From Bettongia penicillata ogilbyi (taxonomy: Eukaryota > Chordata > Mammalia > Diprotodontia > Potoroidae): 64,000 nt of DNA. The notes below the pieces were generated by a model that worked only from the letters and a program-made list of their open reading frames with translations, made no database searches and had not been told where the DNA came from. A program made the translations under genes and the position numbers. Shown piece by piece: positions 33,580 to 44,669 of the stretch; positions within the stretch are counted from its first letter, which is position 1, and every line of letters starts with the position of its first letter. Where the stretch lies: positions 562,273 to 626,272 of the forward strand of contig JAJHZJ010000419.1 in NCBI GenBank assembly GCA_023548195.1. The letters are read 5' to 3'.

Positions 33580-35150
33580 TAAAAAATTTCATTGCATCGC
33601 TTTTAAATCTCATAAGTGAAACTGGCAATAATATAATAGCCAGCTGCTTATATACATCTCATTTTCTAAGAATCAATGAATTACTACACATTAACCTATT
33701 AATTCCCTGCTGGTGATAACCAAACTTCCCATCTCTCTTACCTAAATACCTCTCTGTCAAAGCAATGAAATAGTCACTGAATATATTTTAAAATAAAATT
33801 ATCTTTGTATTTCATTCAACACTGTAGATTGCACAATAATCCTTTGCATTTAATTTGCTTGAACAGAAATTTAAGAACCAATATAGATAATGTCATGGTG
33901 AAGAGTGGAAGAAGAGGAAATAGTTGAATATGAAACATTGCCATGACAATAGAACAAAGGGACAACGGAGCAAGCTAAACTCATTCTCATTAAGCCCTAA
34001 CAAAATTGTTTCACTAAACAAAAGCTTTGTTAACAGCAAAAAAAATTAAAGCTTAAATTAGACAATAACCATATCACTAAAGTGACAGGGCTTAGAGTTT
34101 ATTTTAAAAATTTCAAATGAAATATTTATAAACACGCAAATTCTCATTAACGGTGAGCTGTTTCAAAATAAAGAACTCATAGCAAGACTTCTCAACTTGC
34201 ACCCTCCCCGTTGATTGGTAAATGCATCCATAAAGATCATAATTTTATTTTGGGAAGGTTGAGAGGGAAGGAGAGATTCTCATTAATAGCAAAGCTGCTA
34301 TAACTAATAAGGGTAAATGAGCCACATTTTTATAATCTACATGAATCCTACTATTGTTTCAGGTTTACTGGTCCCAGTCACAAATAAAACTTCCTCTGAT
34401 TTTTTTTTAAATACACTCTGTATCAGTAAGCATATGGTTTAAGAGATTGGTAATAGAATTTGATGTGGAATATGATCTTTTCCTTCCATAATGCCATTGA
34501 TTCAGCTGCAGCACATATGTCATGGTGAGCAAATATTGTTAACATGTAGCTGTTAAGTAATTATTGTGCAATGAATTGGTGATATCAGGGGAGTGAGAGC
34601 TAGAAAAGCAAGGGAATAAAAGATTTTTCTCAGTTCGTATTTGAAATCTATAATGATATATACAAGATGATATCAGTGTCACTAGGATAAAACCTCGATT
34701 CAACATTTCCTAAGTTTAATGCACAGCAAATACTTGGATCAATATATCAGTCAATTTTAATAGCCTCACAGCATATAAAATAGAGAAATAGGCAATACTT
34801 GATGATTGATTAAGGAGATAGGGTAGTCTAGACTGTATAAAAGAAAACTTAGTGAGGATGTCATCACTGTCTCCTAGTTTTTAGACATGTTTTCTTTAAA
34901 GTCATAGAAAGATGTAAAATAAGAAATTTAGGATTGATAACTCAGAAATTGACTTTAAAAAGAGAACAGTTTAATAGAGATAACAGCTAGAATTCATAGA
35001 GATTTAAAGTTTCAAACGACTTGATAGATATTTCACTTTTTTCATAATAATCTTGCATATTAGTCAATTGTTTTTCAATTACACCCAAATCTGTATGACT
35101 ATTTGGATTTCTGTTGGCAAATATGCTGGAATGATTTATCAATTCCTCTC
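33580..35150. other. Non-repetitive AT-rich stretch, possible conserved non-coding DNA
   Basis: No gene and no young repeat. The part at 33860-34760 has a non-degenerate look: repeated homeodomain-like ATTA/TAAT cores, and a near-palindromic aacaaaagctttgtt (SOX/TCF-like) near 34017-34031. Function is conjecture. Confidence 0.35.
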
Positions 35151-35157
35151 CAATTCA

Positions 35158-35300
35158 TTTTACAGATGAGGAGCTGAAGCAAAAAGGTTAAGTGACTTGA
35201 CCAAGGTCACGGAGATGGTAAATATCTGAGGCCAGATTTGAAGTGATTTTTCTGATTTCAGGTGCAGTATTCTATCCCCTAAGTCACCTAGCTGCCCCAA
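35158..35300 (-). repeat. Marsupial tRNA-type SINE (antisense)
   Basis: 'ttttacagatgaggagctgaagc' then 'gtgacttgaccaaggtcac' and the terminal 'cccctaagtcacctagctgcccc', the exact reverse complement of the family's 5' end (ggggcagctaggtgac). Confidence 0.85.
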
Positions 35301-35334
35301 CCATCCTTGGATATTAGGTATTGTTTTTATACTA

Positions 35335-35470
35335 TTTTAGGGATGAGGAAAATGAGACTGTAGGGATTAAGTGATTTGCCCATAGTCACATAGCTAGGAA
35401 GTGTCAGAGGCAGAATTTGAACTCAGGTCTTCCTCACTCCAGTCCTACCACTTTATATACCATAGTGCCT
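35335..35470 (-). repeat. MIR/tRNA-type SINE (antisense)
   Basis: 'agggatgaggaaaatgagac', 'aagtgatttgcccatagtcacatagctagg' and 'aatttgaactcaggtcttcctcactcc' in order. It lies 35 bp after the previous SINE in the same orientation. Confidence 0.85.
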
Positions 35471-35639
35471 GGAGTAAAAGTCTCTAGACATCTATGGTTT
35501 TGTTTTAAAGAGAAAACTGTATATCCACTTGCTAGAAATATTATAGGGGGAATTCTTATTCATATTTAAACTGGTCAGTTATTTCTAAAATACTTCTCAA
35601 CTTGGAAATTCCATTATAGCACAGTAGTGTTCTATGATG

Positions 35640-35805
35640 GAAAAAGGAGTTATGACCAAGGATTCAGGAAACCATCATTGTAGTCTTGGATCTGGTAACA
35701 TTAACCTCTTCATTCCTCATTTTCTTCATTTATAAAATTAGAGTCATACTCAAATTCTATCTTCCATCTCCAAATTTTAGTGATGCTATGACTATGAAAT
35801 GAGAT
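35640..35805 (+). repeat. MIR-type SINE (diverged)
   Basis: 'tgtagtcttggatctggtaacattaacctcttc' followed by 'ctcattttcttcatttataaaattagag' and 'atctccaaattttagtgatgctatga' match the sense-strand order of this SINE class. Confidence 0.6.
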
Positions 35806-36519
35806 TCTAAGTTTTCAGGAAAGCTGTTTTAGGCTACCGAGTCTAGGTCATCTCTTATGTTTTAAAGAATTCCATCATTATTTAGTGAATTTAGCTGAAC
35901 TAGACTGAATAGTACACTGTTACATGCCTTAGAACTAAATGATTGGCCACACCAATAAAATGAATGGGTGAGTGGGGGTGGAGATGGAAGGGGGAGGGCT
36001 TTTCTTTTGTGCAATCCCCCAGGGATCTATGTTTTAGTTAATTTTGCCTAAAATGTTCATAAAGGATTTGAATTAAACCATTGAGATAACATAACTTCCT
36101 AGATTGACAAATGAAGTAGATTAGAGGGCAGAGTCACACCGGATAACAAAACAGGAATCAAAAATGATTTTTCCAGCCTAAAGTTCATAATATTATTATA
36201 ATGTGAAGTCCTCTAATTAAGTTTGGCTTTACTTATTAGTATGCAAAGGGATGGATGAAAAAATAGTTGATTTTGAGGGGAAAAAGAACTAGTCATTTCA
36301 ATTGATTATGAACACAATAGAAGTAGTGTGAGATGACAGTCCCCCCAAACTCTGATGGCATCCTAGAATCCATTAATAGAGTAACCAGAAGAGGGAGGTG
36401 ATTAGATCCATCATATGACCTGCTGCACTTAACCATGCTGCCTCAAGGAACACTTACTCCTGCATGTAGCTCCGAGAACAATAATCAAATCAACACGAAG
36501 TTCCCAGAGAGAACATGTC

Positions 36520-36720
36520 AATCAGTTCCCCTATAGTTTCACTCACCGTCTTTGTGAATTCCTTGTCCAGAACATGCATCTCTTTCTAATGCTCTCCTTT
36601 ATGTTTTTCCTCCCTCTGCTACAATGGAAGCTTCTTCAGAGCAGAGACCATTTAAAATTAATTACATCTTCAGCATGCAACAATACCTGAAAAACAGTAA
36701 GAATTTAATAAGTGGTTTTT
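36520..36720 (+). mobile_element. L2 LINE 3' end
   Basis: 'ctacaatggaagcttcttcagagcagagaccattt' and 'acatcttcagcatgcaacaatacctg...aatttaataagtgg' correspond to the L2 terminal blocks. Confidence 0.65.
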
Positions 36721-36814
36721 CATCCATCCATCCATCTACTCAACTCATTATCCTCTGTTCTAAGCAGTCAATATAAGAATTCTAGGCATTACAATTTTTA
36801 AGAGATACTAAAAA

Positions 36815-37025
36815 ACTAGAGGCAACATGGTATAGTGGAAAGAGGAGCACTCTGAGGTCAGATGATAGGTTCAGAATATGTTTCTGAGACTTTCTACCTC
36901 TATAAACTTTGATGAACCATTTAGTCTACCCAGCCCTCAGTTTCCTCACCTTTAAAATGAGGAATTTAGACTAGGCAACCTCTGATGTCAATGAAATTCT
37001 ACATCTCTGATACTATGATCCAATG
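36815..37025 (+). repeat. Marsupial tRNA/MIR-type SINE
   Basis: Begins 'ggcaacatggtatagtggaaagaggagcac', then 'cagccctcagtttcctcacctttaaaatgagg' and ends 'gaaattctacatctctgatactatgatcc'. Full-length sense copy. Confidence 0.8.
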
Positions 37026-37029
37026 TTTG

Positions 37030-38280
37030 GAGAAGACTAATCATGATGATAATGAGATAGAGTGAGGATGCAATAAAAATAAAATATTTGGGAATTATAG
37101 GGTTATATAGCATTATGAGAATTAACAAAAACAAGTGACTAGGATTCATATTTCAGCACCAGAAAACAAAATCTTTTTCTAATAATTTCAGTTATTACAA
37201 TCAGGAGAAGACTACCTGAGTTTTCCATCATTATAGGTCTTGAAGTGAAGCCTTGATAACCATTTCTCAGAGAGATTGAGAAAAAGATTCATAATTGAAG
37301 CTCACACTAGCTAACTTTTGTGGTTGTTTTCAATTCTAAGATTCCATGACTTTATGAACTCAAAAACTATGTAGTTGGAACTTAGACAAAGCACTTCGAT
37401 TTCCTATGTCAAAATAACAGAGATTTCTAATCCCATATAATCTTGGATTGAAATTGGACTGATTTGGACATGCACAGTTTTCTCAAGAGTCCCGAACATG
37501 TATAGACTGTTTCAATCCACAAGTATGAGAGTCTGAAATCAAAGTTTCAAATTGGAACTTGAACCTGGATATGGTAAGAACAAAAAGAATAAAGGACTAG
37601 AGATCATTAAGAATCTTCTCTAGAAAATTCATAATATATACTTTAGAACCTGAAGTCACAGGTTGTAAATCTATTGTACTAGACAAATGACTGGGACATC
37701 ATACAAGCAGAATTTCTCTATAGAAAGTTTCCTACCAGTACTACCTCCAACCTTTTCAGACTCAATTTCTACATCTAAGTTAAATGTACTATGATGTGTA
37801 ATCTATATTAAATGCCCCCTTGGAAAGAACCACTATTTTCAGATGTTTTATTCTCCATTTAGGAATTTGGCTTCATTTAGATCATTTTAATATAGTCCTC
37901 TATGTGCTGATCTTGATAGGCAGTGTGAATATCTCTTGACTGATACTTTGTTTGTACCAAATCTTAACATTGATGAGCCAGTGATGTTCAGGATAAAAGT
38001 GGGATATATGTTTAGAAAGCTTTCACTCTATAGCTCTGATTACTCAGCATAGAATGTGATATATTTACTATTTCTTATTGTTAAAATGTTTTAAAGTTTT
38101 TTCTTTTTTTAATGGTTAAGGGCGTCCCAAACTGTCAACAATCTGTTAATTTTCCAGTTTAATTTTATATTAATCTCCCTTTTTATTACTTTTACTTGGC
38201 AAACAAACAAGGCTCCAGTTTGGAACAGTGTCCCAGACTCTGTAGTCCTTCTGAATTTATAAAAAGTAATTTATGGCACC
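37030..38280. other. Unannotated AT-rich sequence
   Basis: No gene or clear repeat. A short antisense-SINE-like piece may lie near 37320-37350 ('tcaattctaagattccatgac'). Confidence 0.4.
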
Positions 38281-38284
38281 AACA

Positions 38285-38530
38285 CACTGAAATCCTATCC
38301 ATCCTTCAAACTCCAATACATATCCTGTGTTTTCCAAAGACCAACTCTGATTCATTTCTGGGTAGTGGGAGCATATTACTTTTTCCACTCTTCTGCCTTT
38401 CACAGTACCTCTTTATACATTTACTCTTTATACATATACTCTTTTTGCATGCATATAATTTCTCTTGCTAGATCATAAGCACTTTGAAGATAAGAATCAT
38501 ATATCATTTATACTTACTCCTCCTTTAGCA
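38285..38530 (+). mobile_element. L2 LINE 3' end
   Basis: 'atccatccttcaaactccaatacat' (the 'cttcaaggcccagctcaaat' block), 'cacagtacctctttatac' and 'ctagatcataagcactttgaagataagaatcat' are in L2 order. The small open frame across it (38196-38471) is not a gene. Confidence 0.75.
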
Positions 38531-38534
38531 TAAT

Positions 38535-39675
38535 ACATGCCACATTCATGTACACATATATACACACAGACTTTTATAGCAGTGGGAGCTCCAAGAACAA
38601 ACTAATAAGGTCTAGTTAACAGAGGCACTCATCATATATGACTTGTTTTGGAATGTTTTAAGCGTTGTTTAAAACAATTTCTCACTTTAAATGTTTTAAA
38701 AATCTTATTAGATGTTAAGACTTTACTTGAGTTTATTAGGACTCTGATTTTTTACTCTTTGGATGCAAGTAGACAATATGCTATCTTAAAAAGTTTTATT
38801 GGTGCTCTTTTCTTTTTCTAATACTATCAATTCCAAATGAATTCTCCCACAATGCACCCCACAAGACCCTCCCTTGTAATAAGCAAAGTCATGCAAAACA
38901 AATCTACCCACTGGCCTTTCCTAAATATGTACAATTCATTCTCTACCTATTGGACTCCATCACATTGAATGTGCTGATTAAGTTACATTATTATTAGTGG
39001 TGATTCTAAAATCTAGGAATAATAGAAAGGAAAGAATGTTATTGTTTTTAAGTCTCTAGACCTGGTAGATCCTGAGCCACCCTGTGCTGAAAAAATTATG
39101 AAGTTTCATTGTTGTTGCTTTATCAAACATCTGTATTAATGAAGGAATTTTTAGCTGTTAATAATGTTGCTTTTTACCCGAGGGATTACAATGTATTGGT
39201 TTACAAAACTAGATCTTTTTTATATCCTTATAAGTATCTTTCATAGTTTATTTTAAACAACTGAGTTGAATGTAAAGACAAGTAAGTGGAAATTTTTGCA
39301 AGAACTGAAATCTTGTTCTTATAACAAATAGGTCATTGTGAGATTGTCACAAATGCACTCAGAGCATAGCAAAAAAAAATATGAAAATCTTTCCAATGGT
39401 AATTTCATGGCTTTTCTTGAACAAAGAAAATCTGATTGTTTGCAATCATTTGTAAAGCCAAGTCAGCGAGGAGTATAAAGAAATCCCACAAATATCACCT
39501 TTTCAGCTCCTCTCTGTCTCTCATCTTTGCTGAGCGAATTGGAATGTGGAGGGTTGCACTCTTCCCAGTTTACATAAAGCAGTTGTGAATTCAGATTTCT
39601 CACTTCATCTTTCATTTTGATGTGCTTTCTTTTGATCCCTGGAAAGAAATATATTTATAATTTCTAGAAAAACTG
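38535..39675. other. Unannotated sequence upstream of the inverted repeat
   Basis: No gene. 39400-39620 is non-repetitive and holds a few CpGs in AT-rich context; nothing more can be said. Confidence 0.35.
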
Positions 39676-39680
39676 CCTCT

Positions 39681-40776
39681 GAGGTAAGTGGTATCCAAAT
39701 ATTGTTCTGTAGAGATAAAAATATACTATGTCAGTGGTATTTGGCTGGGGATTGATGATGCATTGCACATGGATATAGAGACATCACTCCTATAAAACTT
39801 GTAACATTATGGTTTAGGGACTATTTAACCTTTAACACAAATCATTTTTATTTCCCCACTGGAATTCAAAGCACTTTATTCTTTTATATTACATTTCTTT
39901 CTCTATCTCTTTTTTTTCCATTTCCTGTACTGTGTTTGCTGCAATTTTTTCTGGCAAGCTGAAAAGGAAGAAAAGAATGTAGCATGTGATTGCAAGACAC
40001 AGCAAACTGGACAAAAAAGCCATGCAAAGAACATCACCTTGCTAAGATAATCAAAAGCTTAGTATAAATGAATGTTAGATTGGATCAAAAATGAATAGAA
40101 ATGCTAGCAGTACAAACCAGGTGAAAATCATTTCTGCAGTAAATCTCCAATGATCATTACCCTCTGGATTAAATCATTATTAAAAAGCAACATACAAAAT
40201 AAATTAAATAAAAGCAATACATTCTATTACAACATAGCAAATATGTTTTTAAATCTTTCCTGGAAAGTATTATTAAAATGTGCATGCAAGGGTATTATTT
40301 TCCAAGAGTTGGAAGGGGGGAAGATAACAGATGGTGAGGCATTCTACAAGATGATAAAGAAAGGGGGCAGAGGGTAAAGGAGAGATATTGCTTAAATTGT
40401 GCAACTTCAGTGATTTACAACATGATTCTTAATAATGCCCTGTTTGGAAGAGAGGTGTCTATTGTTCAAGCAGTTATTCAACTGAATTGCTTATGAGAAG
40501 AGTTTTAACATTTCTTGTCTTTTCATCCCATGGACAAAAATAAAATGCAGCTGGTATCACATAGCTAAAAAGATTCTGAAAGAAGAAAATATTTTGAGTT
40601 CTACTAAGACAATAAAAATGATTTGTATTAAAGGTTAAATAGTCCCTGAACTATAATGTTACAAGTTTTATGGGAATGATGTCTCTGTATCGTTGTGCAA
40701 TGCATCATCAATCCGTGGCCAAATACCATGACATTGTACATTTCTATCTCTGCAGTATCCAGATACCACTTACTTC
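39681..40776. repeat. Long inverted repeat (arms about 165-175 bp)
   Basis: The left arm (39681-39852) and right arm (40609-40776, reverse complement) match at about 91% over the best 118 bp, by eye 11 mismatches, and weaker similarity continues inward. The spacer is about 755 bp with no gene. Neither arm matches a SINE or LINE I know. It may be two copies of one unknown repeat in head-to-head orientation, or the termini of a DNA transposon; I found no target duplication. Confidence 0.85.
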
Positions 40777-41264
40777 TAAAGATATTCTTTGGGAATATGA
40801 GGGAAAAAATTCAAGTTTTCCCTGAGGATGCAATTCAGGATCATGTCCAAAAAGAATAGCATTACATACTATACAAATCTTACAAACAAATGTTAAGAGT
40901 GTGTATGCCTGTGTGCATGAAAACGTTTCTGTAAAAGTATTTCTATTAATTGTATACCTAGTCATGGCTATATCCAAGTTAAGTCAAGAAGCATTTATTC
41001 TAGAGGACAGGCACCATGCTTTCTTCATTACCCATCAGTTTCACAACATGCCTTCCCTCCCTCACATCCCCCCAGGAAAAGCTCATCACCACAGATGTTA
41101 TAATCAAAGAAATCATTTCATAGCTTTGGTACTCATACCACATCGCATTTCTCTGTTCCTATTGCCCTTTTGATTGGAGAGCTGGAGGGAAGAACAAAAA
41201 TCTTCTGCCCAAACCTCCAGATAGAGGACTCAGAAGCCCAATGAACCCCTCCACTGCACCACCA

Positions 41265-41440
41265 TCATGTTTCCCTTCCCCCCAAATTCCCTCCTCTTTC
41301 TTAGTTTCTTATCATGTAATGTCTTTCTCCATCAGATTGTAAACTCCCTAAGGGCAAGAAAAGTGACTTTTTTTATAACCTCAGTGCTTAGCATAGTACC
41401 AGATGCATAGTAGGGCTTGAAAAATGTTTGTCAAGTTATA
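41265..41440 (+). mobile_element. L2 LINE 3' end
   Basis: 'tcagattgtaaactccctaagggcaagaaaagtgac' and 'cctcagtgcttagcatagtaccagatgcatagtaggg' are diagnostic L2/MIR tail blocks. Confidence 0.8.
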
Positions 41441-41444
41441 TTGT

Positions 41445-42310
41445 ATTGTTATACTATTGTGCTGAACTCTGGAGTTACAAAGAAAAAAAAACTAATCCTT
41501 TCGCTAAAGGAACTCGTAATCTATCCACAAAAATAAAGACCTAATATAATGGAAATAAAATATTTAAATTTTGTCTTCTTAACTCATGCACTTTATCTTA
41601 TTCAAATCTTACATATTGAGCATGTTTTTGATATTTTCAAAATCTGTCTCAGAGTTTGGATGATTTGGTGAATTGTGTCCGAGGATGAAATAATCCAGGA
41701 CAATTATACTGGAATCCTAGGTGTATTGAAGTTATATCAGTACATAAATTCAGAATATAGTTAGCTGCTTACAGTTATTTGTTCCTATATAAATATTTAG
41801 AAATCATTTTCTCTAGTAAATCTTTTGATTTAAATGGAAAATAAAAAAAACATGGACTATATACCTACTTGTATATTGCTTTTTATGTGTGCCCTTAACA
41901 ACATCAACAACAATAACAGACATTTGTCTAGTGCTCTATGATTTAGAAAATACTTTATGTGCATTTTCTCATAAGAGTTATGTGCCCTTGTAAATAGCAG
42001 CTTAGAATTTTGATTACCTGTTTTAAGATAGAGTCTGCAAAGGTCATTGTAATTTGGATAAATTTCTTTCCTAGTATAATTTTAACTGAGCTTTTTAAAA
42101 AAATGTACTTGATGTACAGTTTTCAGATTACAATTTAAATGAATATTATAGGTTAAGATTAGATTTTTAAAAAACCAGTCATGAGACTGTTAAGCCCTGA
42201 AATCAGTTTCAGCCCAATTGGATTTGCTGGTTATCTTTTAAAAATGGGATCAACATGTATGTATCTGAAATTGTTTGAACATCTTTTCAACTCAAAAGCA
42301 AGGAAATGGC
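41445..42310. other. Unannotated AT-rich sequence
   Basis: No gene. 41900-42000 includes 'acatttgtctagtgctctatgatttagaaaatactttatgtgc', probably a worn MIR-type 3' tail. Confidence 0.4.
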
Positions 42311-42314
42311 TTAC

Positions 42315-42425
42315 ATAGACTCATAGAGTCCTGGAAACTTAGATGTAGTTATAGTTATTTAGCTGAAATCCAGAAAGATTAAGCGAGTTGTAAAAATGTC
42401 ACACATCTTGGTATTTTGAACTTTG
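42315..42425 (-). repeat. MIR-type SINE fragment (antisense)
   Basis: 'gagtcctggaaacttagatgtag' and 'tgaaatccagaaagattaagcgagttg' fit the antisense SINE order. Diverged. Confidence 0.5.
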
Positions 42426-42476
42426 ATGAACATCCTCCTCTTAAATGTCCATAGGAAAAACCTCAATATCTATAGC

Positions 42477-42560
42477 AGGAGTTATTGAACATTTTTGTTA
42501 TGGACTCCTTTGACAGTCTGATGAAATCCATGAATTACTCAGAATACTTGTGTCATAACT
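42477..42560. mobile_element. hAT-like DNA transposon fragment
   Basis: 'caggagttattgaacatttttgttatggactcctttgacagtctgatgaaatcc' has the layout of a common mammalian hAT-type repeat ('ttaacctttttgtgtcatggacccctttggcagtctg'). Only one end is visible. Confidence 0.4.
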
Positions 42561-42564
42561 GTTT

Positions 42565-43910
42565 TCATCTCAACAAAAATAGCAGAATCTTTCTGTGTTT
42601 CAGTTGGATGTATAACTGTGAAGATGTTGGTTGTTGTATGTATCTTCCAAAGCCCATCTATTGTCTTTGCTAATTTTCATATTTCTGCTTCCTTTCTTAT
42701 AGTTACTTCCTCTATAATCTCCTGGTAAATCAATTTGCTGGTTACCTTTACCAAAGACTATGTTCCGTAGGAAATTCCTCCCTGGGGTGTCACTCTCCTG
42801 ACTGAGGATTAAAACTGCTGGAACACTATTTCAGGAAAGTCACAACTATGCTTCACTTTTCTCCCTCTTCTCTTGTCACCTCATCCAAAACCTCCTTAAA
42901 ATTAGTAGTGTATATTTTCTTTCACCATAATTGGGTATTAGGGACTATACTAAAATCAAATCTGCCATTTTTCTTCAATGAACTATGTCAATCTACTACC
43001 TTATCATGCTACTCATTATTCATACAGTCCCCTGCTAAAATGATTAGCTCATTTTAATCCCAAAGGGAGATATAATAGCACCTCTGGTACACATGGTCTT
43101 CATTTTCATTTATAGAGTTGATATTAAAAGAAAAATTGAAAAATAATCACTATTGCTATGAACTCTAGTTAGGAAAATTCCTTACACTCAGGAAAAGGTT
43201 TCTCTAACTGCTTTAACCTATACTTTACATTTTCTCTAGCAAATCTGTGGACTATTTGTTGTTTTATTGCCATTTGAAGCAGCATCAAAAAACTTCTTCA
43301 TTCATTACTTTGGAATCTTCTCTTTTCAATATCATGAAAATCATTTTCTGATCGTCTTGAAAATTGCATCACTTTTGGCATGGATTTCTTTTTTGGTCTA
43401 TTTTTCAGGTATAGACACTTTCACTTAATCTTGTTGAATGTGATGCCATATTTTTATCTAATACAGAGTATTAATGCATTAAAGAAAACCTATGATGATT
43501 ACATTGTATATTAAGTTGTATGTGTGAATGACTGTTAAGTCAGCTTATCATATGAAGTCATACTAGAGCAAATACATATGATCTTTGACACTATGTTCAT
43601 AATGTGTAGAATCCATTTTTAAGAGTAAGACTAAGTGTTCAACCAAACTTTCAGAATCATACCTGCTAATTCCCAGTGATGTTGTTAGTATTATGGGGGG
43701 TGAGGTTAAGGAGTCGTGAACTTTCCTACTTGACTAAGTCATTTTCTAAAGAAGCTTCTTTTATTCACTTCATTATAAAATTTTCATAGTGGTGGGGATG
43801 ATTTCAAGTAGAAAGAAATGACTTTAATTGAATATACAGAAGTTTATATGTTCATATAGAGACATGCATATATGTCTGCATATGATTGAATGAAGACATT
43901 CATAAATGAA
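42565..43910. other. Unannotated AT-rich sequence
   Basis: No recognisable gene or element. 43240-43420 has a LINE-like antisense look but no diagnostic block. Confidence 0.35.
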
Positions 43911-43914
43911 ATAT

Positions 43915-44075
43915 TTTTTGGAAAGCAGCTTGGTAGTTCAGTAAATAGAGCACTGGACCAGGTGTCAGGAGGACCTGAGTTCACATCCGGTCTGAGACAC
44001 TTGACATTTACTAGTTGTATGACCTTGGGCAAGTCATTTAACTCCAATTGCCTTGCCTCCCCCGAAAAAGAAAAA
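43915..44075 (+). repeat. Marsupial tRNA-type SINE
   Basis: Well-preserved: 'cagcttggtagttcagtaaatagagcactggaccagg', 'cctgagttcacatccgg', 'gaccttgggcaagtcatttaactccaattgcc' and an A-rich end (44064-44077). Relatively young. Confidence 0.92.
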
Positions 44076-44669
44076 AAAAACGTGCTTTGTAAATTGTTTA
44101 CCACTCAGCAGGTACATCAAGGACCTTATATTCTGATAATATTGAAAAAGAGAGTGGTGGCCATGAAGAAGTGATTTGGTCTGGGAAGTCATTGGGATGA
44201 TGAGTGTAGCTATAGGACAACTGGTTGACATAACTTTTGCAAGGATAGTGTTGATTTAATTACTATTCCCAATGCTAAAAGTAGAGTAGGGAGGGAAGGT
44301 AGAGGAAAGATACAGGGGAAAAATCACATGAACATTTCCCTTGACAAAGAAAAGTTTTTTGGTCCTGGATTGTTATAGAGACTTCTCACCAACTAGTATC
44401 AAAGAAAGCTCCAGAGGAAGGACTAGAGTGTCAACTTAAAGGCAAGAGGCATATCATGCAGATGTTCAAATAGCACTTTCTTTTTTCATTATCCCTATAT
44501 TCTGAACATGCAAGGCCCTGTGTTCATCTATTCCATAGTAGATTTGAGGGTATATAGATAAGAAACCATTTAGTCAGACATTGGAAGATCATAGTGAGAA
44601 GACAGAAAATAAGTTTGCTTTAGACCCTAACTCATAGATTCTACATGATAAACTCAATCTCTTCTTTTT

